Assembly: GCA_900175165.2 (NCBI GenBank)
Contig: FWWN02000167.1
Coordinates: 1-53,857, forward strand
Reading direction: 5' to 3'
Source of the DNA: Rhizomucor pusillus
Taxonomy: Eukaryota > Mucoromycota > Mucoromycetes > Mucorales > Lichtheimiaceae
DNA length: 53,857 bases
Translations under genes and position numbers: made by a program
Notes under the pieces: model-generated
What the model saw: only the letters and a program-made list of their open reading frames with translations
Database searches by the model: none
What the model was told of the DNA's origin: nothing
Shown: one piece after another, positions 40,975-51,258 of the stretch
How the letters are laid out: each line of letters begins with the position of its first letter
Position numbering within the stretch: position 1 is the first letter of the stretch

Positions 40975-43900
40975 ATGTTCAAGCAGACACCCATTCCCTC
41001 CGAGAGCGATCTACGTGCGGCGCTCGGCGATGACTATGAAGATCGTTGGGATCACGACAAGGTCTCACTTTGGTTGCAAGAGAAAGGATGGGGCCACATT
41101 GCTGCCACCTTCAGAGGTAACTCCGAATAAGGAGACGATCATGTTCATTATCCAACCATCACTTTGGGTAAGCTGGCTCTCTTACACCGAGTTCATAGAG
41201 CATGGGATCCGCGGTAAAGAGTTCTTCACCATCACGCTATCACAGCTTGTAGATATCCTCCCACGTCCAGTAACGACCTACGCTGAGCGACGGAGACTTT
41301 TGAGCGAGATTCGTGCTCTCGGTACTCCGGTTGCCGATGCATCGTCTCCTGCACTCAAGACTCCAGCCAATGTAAGATGGATACATACATATCCCCGTAC
41401 ATTTGAAGTCATTAAACTATTGCTGCTAGATTTCAATTAACACTAATGTCCATCAATCTTCCTATCACCAAAAAAGTAGCAGCTCGTCTGCCGGTGTCGA
41501 TCTGCCATCTGGGGGAACACCAACTTCTGCCCAGTTGCCAGACACAGCATCTCCCTCAACTCCTCTCAGTCTATCTCGCTTCGACTGTGTCCTGGAGCAT
41601 CCAAAAGACAGCGGATATCAGTCCCGCCACTCCGCTGGCATCTCTTCGACTTCGTCGTCACCTTCCTCGTCAGAATTCCCTCTAGGAATGCGCAGTCCTG
41701 GCAACCGCAACTCGCCCACACACCCTTATTCACCGAAAACAGCATTCTCGAAAATCCGTCTCAACCTGATGCATAATCATGCGCCTTCGACCCTGACTCC
41801 GTCTACGACAGGCCCTCTCATTAGTCCCCGAATATCCTCAATGCATTATGATGCAGCAGCGTTTACATCTGAAAGTGACGATAAGGCCAAACAAATCAGT
41901 GCTACAACCTTCACATCGGCAAATCGTACTCCTGATAAGATTTCGAAACTGTGGGCTGCTTACTCACAGTGGCGATATCCAGGATCGTCCAGCCGCGCAA
42001 ATAATTCCAATATAAACAGCAATAGCAACAACATCAACATCAACAATAACTTTAATCATAATCACCAAAACAATCACATCATCAAGAAAAACAAAAACCA
42101 TGCAACCACGCCATCAAGTTCAACTACCGATCATCATCAATCTAAACGACCGCCAAGCGCATTAGCACAGCACAGACGAGTAAGTCTTCGAACAACACTG
42201 GTAAATCACGCCTTTAGGCTCACATACAAGCAGCAAAGCGACCAGCGTATCCAAGTCACTGGTGACATGGAGACCTGGTATAGCCTGGTGGTTACCGACG
42301 TACGCGATGCTGAGGTAGCCAAAGATATGATGCTCAAAAGAATGCAACTACAAGGGCATCCTAGCGACTATTACTTTTTCCACGAAAATGGCCTTACTCC
42401 AGGTATTAACTGGTTGAAAGGAGTGGAATTCATACATGCTGATCATGATTTTTTTTTGTTTTCGTGACAGACAAGCCATTGACTTGCCAGGAAATACTTG
42501 CGTTGTGTCTCGTTGCAGACTACACTGCAACTCAACGTATTCTGGTGAAACCAGTTTACGAATTCATTTACAAAGAAGACAATAATGCATATCAGCAATC
42601 ACGACTCGCTCCTCCAGTAGCCAATCATGACATGAAAGCGCCATCGCTGACCGACTTTCACTATCTGCAATCACAATACGAGAATTACGGCAACCCCCAA
42701 CAGCAGCGACTGTTGCCGTACGGAAACAGTGTATTCTCAATGTCGACTCCTGAACTTGGTCATTCTCCTTCGGATACATACTCTCCACGCTACATCGAGC
42801 AAACACTTAAACCTCCAAGTCCACGGAGTCCAGGATATCCATCGACCAAACTAGTTGATACGCGCAACACCTCGGAGTCCATTGGGGTACGGCTGTGCGA
42901 CCCTCCCACACCCGGCAACGCAGAGGCACCCCTGGAAGAACCTGCTGCGTACGACCGTCCACGCAAAGGAAGCGTACCATTCATCCACGAGGCATCCAAA
43001 CCTTCGAAATCGGCCGTTGCAAGGCGCTCAGAGCCAATGCTGGCACAAAGCGCTGCTGCGCTGTGGCCAACAGACAGTTCACCGCATCCAGATCAGTGCA
43101 GCAGCTGTGGTGCTGACGATACTAGCTTGCATCCTCCAGCTCAGTTATGGGCTGTGCCTCCAGCGACGGTTCGAAAGAAAAAAGACGAGAAAAGATACTG
43201 GGGTGAGCGTCCGCCGGCCGATGTTGTCTGTCAAAATATGGATCAGTACTTTGACGACCACGACCTGGACAAGGAAATTGTTGTTGAGCAACCTTGTTCG
43301 CGTCGTTACACCAAGTCCATTCGTGTCGTAGCTCGCGAGGCAAGCCAGAAATACCGACGCAAAGATACAAACATTGTGCGTCGCAAAAGTACAAAGCTCT
43401 GGGGCCAACGGGTTGTCGAGGTCAAACCTGGACTCCAGTCTGTCAAGGAGCAAGTCAGCATGAATATGACCCACTGCCACGACAGCAAGAAACCTGTGCA
43501 ATGGATACGGGGCAAGTTCATTGGTAAAGGTTCATTCGGTCGCGTATATCTCGCATTCAACGTCGCTACCGGTGAAGTTATTGCCGTCAAGCAAGTGGAA
43601 GTCGGTTCCAAGTTGAATCCCAACGCAAGTGAAGTTGAAGACGCGCTGTATCAAGAGATTGCCATGTTGCAAGATTTGGACCACGATCACATAGTGCAGT
43701 ATCTCGGATACGGTCGTGACGACAGCGAAGGCGTCGTAAACATCTTTCTGGAATACGTCTCAGGTGGCAGCATTGCCAGTCGGCTGGCACTCCACGGTGG
43801 GTTGGAAGAGTCCGTCGTGCGGCATTTCACGCGACAAATATGTCTCGGTATTGCCTATCTGCATTCCAAGAACATTTTGCATAGAGTACGTGGGCCATTC

Positions 43901-44658
43901 ATACAATACTTTCTGTCTTTCACTCACTCACATTACGTTAGGATATCAAAGCTGCAAACATTCTTGTAGAGGCAGACGGTGTATGCAAAATTTCAGACTT
44001 CGGCTTATCAAAAAAGAACGATTACGACGAAGTCTACGACCAGAATTCTCGCATGTCGCTGCGTGGCTCAGTCTATTGGTGAGTGCTGCTTTTTTTTTTT
44101 TGCTTCATTCTGCATTAAATTACTCACTTGCAGCGTGCGTGGGCGTGTGCAGGATGGCCCCGGAAGTAGTCAAGAACGAACCTTACAGCGCCAAGGTCGA
44201 TATCTGGAGCCTTGGTTGCACGGTCATTGAAATGTTTACAGGACAACGACCGTGGCTAACACTCAATCAGATTGCCGCTCTTTACAGCGTGAGTGAAGTG
44301 CGGAAAACTAGATTCACATAAATGCTCACTGTTTTTTCTACGCCGTCCCTTAGCTCGGATGCCAGAAACATCCGGATATTCCCAAAGATATATCTGATAC
44401 CGCCAAGGATTTCATAAGGCTGTGCTTTATAGTGTAAGGAGCCATTGTAAAATATTTAAGATATGGGATATGCTCACCAGTCAGCAAATAGTGACCCAAA
44501 GAAGCGTCCTACGGCAACAGCTCTTTTGAAGCATCCCTTCTGCACCCCTGACCCTTCTTTCAAGTTTACTGTAAATATTAATCTAGCAAACTTGGTGTTC
44601 AAAGATGATTACGCTAACACGGAAATACTAGGACTACGTTGACAAGGGAAAGATCTGA
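40975..44658 (+). CDS. MAP kinase kinase kinase with SAM, RA-like and kinase domains (BCK1/Mkh1 class)
   Basis: Nine exons (40975-41116, 41199-41371, 41430-42402, 42471-43885, 43942-44078, 44153-44288, 44354-44433, 44492-44570, 44632-44658) give 1053 residues. MAPKKKs phosphorylate a MAPKK in stress, mating or wall-integrity cascades. Residues about 15-90 form an SAM domain (DHDKVSLWLQEKGWGHI). A ubiquitin-like Ras-association-type domain spans about 345-450 (HAFRLTYKQQSDQRIQV, DMMLKRMQLQGHPSDYYF). A Ser/Pro-rich linker follows. Before the kinase come RKSTKLWGQRVVEVKPG and WIRGKFIGKGSFGRVYLA. The kinase has VAIGEVIAVKQVE-type Lys, HRDIKAANI, DFGLSKK, and MAPEVVKNEPYSAKVDIWSL, all intact. The pre-kinase text favours the BCK1/Mkh1 (cell-wall integrity) class, while SAM+RA recalls Ste11/Byr2; class assignment is moderate. 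Confidence 0.92.
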
Positions 44659-44883
44659 ATATACGTCTGTGTCTTTCTTGTATATTATTGGCTTAATCTT
44701 TCATCCTACCGCCCATCGAACCATCCTTCGCTTCTTTCCCAGCTTCTGTTTTTCTTCTCTCACGTTCATTATTGCATACTTTGAAATATTCGCACACTCG
44801 TACACACATAACGCACAAACAGCATTGTTCATTTGACAAAAAGTCGTCTAGTTTTTTCTTTCATGTCATTAAAAAGAAGTTTA

Positions 44884-46972
44884 TTAGTTGTTTCGTGGTA
44901 GCTTGAAGTATGCATGCAACAAATCAACGCATGTCTTTGCATCTTCAAATGAATCGTGTCCGCTTGCGCTCTCTTGGATAAATCGAGATAGATACTGTGT
45001 TGCAAGAACACGAAGACCAAAGCGGAATGGAAGACCTTTGGGATGAGGGAAAAGCTATGCACGCAGAAACCATTAGCAAGGGAAGTTTTGATCTGCGGTG
45101 ATCATTCTGCCTACCGCAGCGGTGTCAATGATCTTGTCGTGAATCAGCTATTAAACCATACCACATGTAAATATCCTGCTTGCAAATGCACAGCGATGAG
45201 TGACAACTTACCCGCAACGCCTGTAAATCGTTTTCCAAACCATGTCCGAGGAGTATCGTGTCCTTGTCGACATATTTAAATAGCATATCTCTTACACCTT
45301 TCAGATCGTTCCTGACTTCCGCAAGTGTTTTAATGCCGCTGTATCGGGAATTCAGATCGATTACCATGTACGAAGGATAGCACATCTCATCCACAAGGAT
45401 TTGTCCGCTCTCATCCACGGCTGTGAGTCTTATAAGCTCCATTCCGGCTGTCGTGTAAGCCTAATTCGCGTCAATGTATTGTTATTATCCAATCATGGAT
45501 ATTATTGGGACAAATCGTATACCATCTCACAGTCCAATGCTACAAGGTTCTTCCGTTCTGGCGAGCTGGTATCGGGTGCTTTTACAAAGGGTATCTTGGC
45601 GTGCATTTCAGCAAAGTCTGCATCTATAAGTGCGACGTACATATCTATGTTGGAAACAACAATGTTGACGTTGGTCGGTTTGCTGCCTACCTTTATATAC
45701 ATGAGGTCCACGGACGCATCCTGCGCTTCCGTGTGATTCATTGCAGCACATGTAAACTCGTTGCTTCTCACCAAAGCTCATGGTCTGTCGCATTCTTCCA
45801 TAGTGATACGTACATGCCGTTTGATCAATTTCACTTAGCATGTCGTTTACAATATATTCCTTTTTGCATCTCTCGCATATTTTTTTGGATCCCACGGTCT
45901 GTACATTCTTTTTGCTTCCTTTTTCCAGCAGATCCAGCGACGGCGGGTAATTCATTTGCTTTCGCTGCGTTTCCGAGAGGATCAAAGGCTGTAGCTTTTC
46001 CATTGGCGTCGCAAGTGTTGCTGCAGCCTTGGTAGCCGGATCGATCCATTCGCCGTCAATGCCAGTGTCGTTGATATCGCGAGCAACAGGTCGTTGCTTA
46101 AGCCGCATTAGTACATTCATTGTCATCTGCTTGTAGCCTGCTTCATTTGTCGTCTTGCTATGTATATCGTTCTCTTGTCTGTATGCATGTTCTGTAGCAA
46201 GTGATGGATATTGACCTAAAAGCGGCTGATATATTCTACAGAACTGTTCGTAGACTTTGTTTGCGCAAGTCTGTCGTGTCTTCAGTGCAGCACGCGCACG
46301 AATATCCGGTGCAATGCGTGGAGGTCCACCAGCAGCAGTGGATGCGGTCGCCTAGGAGTTACCGTTGGTTAGTCAAAGAGATGAAGATAATATAAGATCG
46401 CAAATTGCATACTGTGACAGGTGTACGACGCTGCACCGCAGGGGGTGTCGGTGCTGTCGAGATCGCAGGTCGCTTTACAGGTACAGTAAGGTTTTCGAGC
46501 TTGGGCGCCTGAAAATTGCTAGATGGTATTGGACGTGTTGATGTTGAAGATGATAATGATAACGATGCTGTACTCGTCGACATTTTCGTTGTTCTGGTAG
46601 TAGTATCCTTTGATATATCCACGCCTGATCTGGTAACCGTCGTTTTGCTCGTCGATATTACTTTACGCTTCGCGGTCGGCGTAGGATCCGAGCTTGTGCT
46701 CAAGTCTTGGACAGACGTATTTGTCAATTTTCTTTTACTACCAGTACTAGTACTCTGGGTGGGTTGCGTCACTTTGCCCGATGTTGCCGAGGAATCCGTC
46801 GGTGCATGAGTGTGAACTATGATGGATCTATGCTTAGCTGGCGCGATCTACCCTAGATCCGCACGTTCCCCTGCCTACTTTTTGCATCGTGAGAATAAAA
46901 GCACTGCGTTCGGCTACAATGTGGGTATTGGGGACACGGTAATTTCTTAAATAGTCCCTGTGAAGGGAACAT
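44884..46972 (-). CDS. REX3: RNA exonuclease REX3/REXO1 type (DEDDh)
   Basis: A multi-exon minus-strand gene starts MFPSQGLFKKLPCPQYPHCS at 46972 with an N-terminal CCCH zinc finger (C-x5-C-type spacing, SHD end) that is the hallmark of this subfamily. A Ser/Thr-rich linker follows, then ICERCKKEYIVND, CTYHYGRMR, YMCCNESHGSAGC and GPHVYK (a second zinc module). The exonuclease has ALDCEMVY (DxE), LLGHGLENDLQAL (second Asp) and GHDSFEDAKTCVDLL (His and last Asp), so all DEDDh residues are present. Relatives trim 3' ends of small structured RNAs such as RNase MRP RNA, U5 or 5S rRNA. The first intron is only about 42 nt (gtaggc..gccag). The start is 107 bp from the divergent TAPT1 start. Confidence 0.92.
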
Positions 46973-47079
46973 GGCAGACCAGTAGCTGCTGAAGGTTGAG
47001 AAGAGAAGCCCGTGCCCTTTCCTTTCCCCGCTTTTCGAACGCTCACACCCACACATAATAAGATCAGCAAAGGCATAAC

Positions 47080-49469
47080 ATGGACGGATTCCACACTGTT
47101 CCTGTACGCAGGCGCTTAAAGAATCAGACTCTCAATCGATCATCGTCGTTATCTAACGTCGCTCATCACTCTGAAATTTCGCATGCCTTGAACAACACCA
47201 ATGCATATAATCTTCTCGATCACTCTCCGCCGTCACCCGTTACCAGCAACAATAAGAAGAAACGGAAAAGAAAAAGCAAACTATCGACAGTGTCTACTCC
47301 AGAGCAGCAAGTTCCAGAGCTTGTAGAACCAGAAACGACAGCTTCTACTTCTTCTTCTGCAACATCACAAAATATGTTTTCTTTTTGGGATTATCTGCGC
47401 GATGAAGTAACAGTATCTGATTTTGATACGACGCAAGAGGTCAAACGAGAACGTATCACGAATTTCCTTGGTGTACCGACAGCTGTAGAGAAGGTACAGA
47501 CTTAAAAAGTCGATCCAAGGCAAGATCTCACGTCGGATTCTACAGCTTATGATTTTTGGATTCGTTGTCTGCCTCGATTCATTCCTATATACCTTTACCA
47601 TCCTGCCTCTGAGGTTTGGGCTTGCATTCTACCACTATCTTATACATATACGCACAAATATTCAGAAATTAATCAAAGGCGAGATGAGCGGGTAAACCAT
47701 TTTTTCAAGGTGCATTGTGGTAGTAAAGCAAGCATTAACTTGGAATTGCTCTAGATTTGCGAGGCTGCGTCCGTCACAAAAATGCGACTTTCTCAAAGGC
47801 CTGTTGGTCATGATCACTTGTGTAATAATGTGGTCACTGGATCCATCTCGAATTTATCATTCGATCCGTGGACAAGCATTGTTAAAATTGTATGTGATAT
47901 TCAATGTGCTTGAAGTATTTGACAAGCTGTGCTGCTCCGTAGGCGGAGATATCCTTGATGCCTTGTTCTCAAAATCCACGCTCGGCGATCCCGAGCAAGG
48001 TATAGGCGGCACTGCCTATGCGAAAAGACAATTGCGACCCATCACCCTGTTCTTACTAGCTACAGGATATATGGGTAAGTCTCGGGAGAAGAAATTGTCT
48101 TGTGGTTTGACATTGATGTTGGAGTTAGTTTTGCATACCGCTGTTTTATTTTATGAAATGATTACGTTAAATGTGGCAACCAACTTTTACTCCAATATGC
48201 TGCTGTCGTTACTGATATCTAACCAATTTGTGGAAATCAAGCAATCTGTTTTCAAAAAGTTTGAAAAAGAAAACCTTTTCCAACTGAGCTGCAGTGGTGA
48301 GTCTTAACAAGAATTGGTCAATACAATATCATTTTCCTCACTGTTTGATTTCATGCAGATATTGTGGAGCGATTCCAGCAGTTGGCATTTTTACTTATCA
48401 TTACACTTCGCAACGTAATCGAGCTATCCGACTCATCCCCATCATCCATCATGCCCTCAACTTTTGTTCCTCTCATCAAACTGCCTGCTGCAAGCACGCT
48501 CAATGCTCTCATGACTCCAGTGTTGATGGTCATCGCTTCCGAATTGGCCGTTGATTGGCTCAAGCATGCGTTTATTACAAAATTCAACCAGATACGACCA
48601 TCAATCTATGGCAAGTACATCGATGTACTTTGCAAAGATTTGGTTGTGGGTAGCCCAGGACGACTGGCTGGCTCGAGACATGTATGGTTAAGAATAAGTT
48701 CCATGTATTCTAACTTGTTATTTATGGATAATATACAGGCCTTCATTGATCAATCGCCTGTAGTATCCAGAAGGATCGGATTCCCTTCGTTGCCTTTAAC
48801 GTGCCTTGTAAGTTTGGAACACATGGCAAATCATCCAGCCAGCTGACCACTATTTGACAGGTCATCCGCATGGTACAGCCGATTTTGCCGATAATCTTTA
48901 TGGGTCACAGTGATCAGACGAACGAGCATTCAATGACTGTTGCCTCGACTATTTCTGGAGGGCTTATGAGCTACTTGACAGATCATCAGGGCATTTGGAG
49001 CAAGGTAATACCCGCGCGCATCCAGTTTATTCTGCTGTCGATGGTCAGATGTGGCTGGCTGGAACGCGGACTGGACAGAGGATTCAGGATGGTTGCACAT
49101 GTTATAATCTGGTCTGTCATTGCCATATGGTAAGTTGGAGCTTATACATATTAGCTTGTGAAACGCACATGTGCTAAAAGAAAGAGGGACTTGCCCGCAC
49201 GTAATAGTCTTTTGGCTCTCAAGGTTTTGGTTGGCACCAATTTGCTGGGATACGCTTATCGAAGATATGCTGGTATGGCCGAGCGTGATACGGCTGAAGC
49301 TGAGAAGGATGCACAGATCAAGGAAATGAGCAAGGATGAAGAACAATACAAGAAGCATCTGCGCGAGTACCTCGACGATCCAGCCGACAGTTTGATGGGC
49401 GTGAAGCCGGTCAAGTATACCCTCGAAAACGTAGATCGCTTCTCGATGGTCCGGAGTAGGATCCCCTAA
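47080..49469 (+). CDS. TAPT1: TAPT1/Emp65-family multi-pass membrane protein
   Basis: A multi-exon gene (first exon 47080-47493, second 47546-47691, then more) encoding roughly 600 residues with about 7 hydrophobic segments. The family sits in the ER or at the ciliary base; yeast Emp65 works with Slp1 in protection of soluble folding intermediates in the ER. Diagnostic runs: FWDYLRDEVTVSDF, LMIFGFVVCLDSFLYTFTIL, KCDFLKGLLVMITCVIMW, YHSIRGQALLKLYVIFNVLE, NNFVEIKQSVFKKFEKENLF-type text, VIASELAVDWLKHAFITKFN and the end YTLENVDRFSMVRSRIP, which parallels the conserved C-terminal 'EIDRF' tail. The N-terminal 110 residues are disordered with a KKKRKRKSK patch. Confidence 0.92.
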
Positions 49470-49724
49470 ACTTGGTGGGGTGTTCGCCGTCTGGGAACTC
49501 CAAGAACGTGTGTGCGTGCAAATATAGTCTATTTTCCGTAACGCGGATCCCGAGCAAAGATAAACGATTTACTTTCATGTGTAACAAATAAAAGCGACTT
49601 CTAACGCGATAAACAAAGCAAACGAGCGGAGGGATGGTATTATTTTCTTTCTTTCTCTGGTCTCTGGTGTACTGTATGTTGCGGATGATGAAGAAGTATC
49701 ATACAAGTATGCAAATGGAAAAGA

Positions 49725-51258
49725 TTAGTGCCATCTTGACCATATCCAAGGAATTCGAGAAGTTGACTTGGACGGTGGTGGTGGTGGGGATGGGCTCTGT
49801 TTTGTGGTCAAGACCGGTCCTTCATCATCCTCGTAATATTGCAATTGGTCGATCTGTTCCCGATATCCAGGCGTTTCCTTGTACGCCACGGCAGCTTTTA
49901 GACCTGCAGCGATAAGCATATACATGGCTTCGGACGCAAATTCATGGAGATGGTACTGCTCATCGGCCTTGAGAATCAGCTTGACACATTCGACGCTGAG
50001 ATCCTGTGCCTTTTGGGCAAGGTGGTATTGACTGTCGATCCATAACAGGATTTGTACAAGGTATCCAAATAAAAAGTAGGCAATGTCTAGTACGAATCTC
50101 GTGTTAGCAAATAGTCTGGGGAAACAGGCGCCGCTGAGGTGGAAAAAAAAAAGATAAAGTTCATCTTACTTACCCGGGAGTGGGGATTGTTTGATGAGAA
50201 TGGCACAGGTCACGGTAGTATTAATAACAAACTGACCAAAGCGTTTGAAACGGTCGATGGAAGCCTGGGAGACTTCAATATGGTCTTTGTGGTCACGGCC
50301 GTTGCGCTTCAATACAGAGCTTGATGCTGTCTCAAGATTATCACCGCTGTATACCCGACTCGTTGCAATGGTGGTGATGGTGCTTATGGTTGTTGTAATA
50401 CGAGATAGTCCCAGTGAATTGAAAAGTGACTTTTTAACTTGCTCGCCTTCTTGATCGTCTTCTTCCCATGTTGCCAGTGCTTGTTCCTGGAGGTGCTTTT
50501 GTCTGGATTGGCTGGCCATGTTTAAGATTCCAACTCTTTCTTCAACGCTAGAAAATGACCACCGTCAGGTTAAACAGGGTCATCCCGATCTCACACCATG
50601 CTTGCATGCATGGCTTGTTTTATTTGTAGCACTTTACCTCGTCAATTTCTCGCGCAATGCAAATTTGGTCTTTGGATCCGTCTTGTCTGTGGAAGAAATT
50701 ATTCAGCCTAACTATGCCCCATTCTTTCAACCCCAACTTTTCGAACATACTTGGGAGTGCCATGAGGATTTTGTCAATGCCAGAAAGATAAATGTCTAGA
50801 GCTACAGTCTCGTTGCCGTCTTCGTATTCGTCTGCCGCGATAGCCACAAGTTTCATTCCCTGAGAGATACTTTTGCGATCGAGATTTTCGACAGTGGATA
50901 TTGAAAACGCAGTCGGTGAGAGAGCTGCGGCATCATCTCTGATCTTATCGGCGAGCATACTCATTTCCGAAGTCCATGAAGTACTTGGCGTCGGCACAGG
51001 GCTTCCGGATCGCGAGACCATCAAGTCGTACGGAGGCGGCGGACCGCCGCTGGAACTGCCGGCGCTTGTGCTTAAGTATTCCGTACTCCTGTTTACACGA
51101 GGAACGTTGTTGGCATAATAAACAGCAGGTGAGGATGCATTGAGAGGAAGGCGGGAGAGGAGAGTGCTTTGTTGAGGAGTAGTCGTGCGCGAGGTGTTGG
51201 TTGTTGGGGTATGTGAACGTCTTTTATTATTTGATTTAGACCCGAGAAACGAAGGCAT
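49725..51258 (-). CDS. MIT-domain protein with PPPPY motif
   Basis: A minus-strand gene of about five exons starts MPSFLGSKSNNKRRSHTPTT at 51258. Residues 1-90 are Ser/Thr-rich and include GGPPPPYDLM, a PPxY motif for Rsp5-type WW domains. An MIT (microtubule interacting and trafficking) three-helix domain follows: ISQGMKLVAIAADEYEDGN, VALDIYLSGIDKILMALP, then across two splices KTDPKTKFALREKLTSVEE and RVGILNMASQSRQ. MIT domains bind the C-terminal MIM helices of ESCRT-III proteins. The C-terminal part carries helices LIKQSPLPG, AYFLFGYLVQILLWIDSQYH and MYMLIAAGLKAAVAYKE and a poly-Pro end. The domain-level call is solid; the protein has no name I recognise. Confidence 0.85.
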
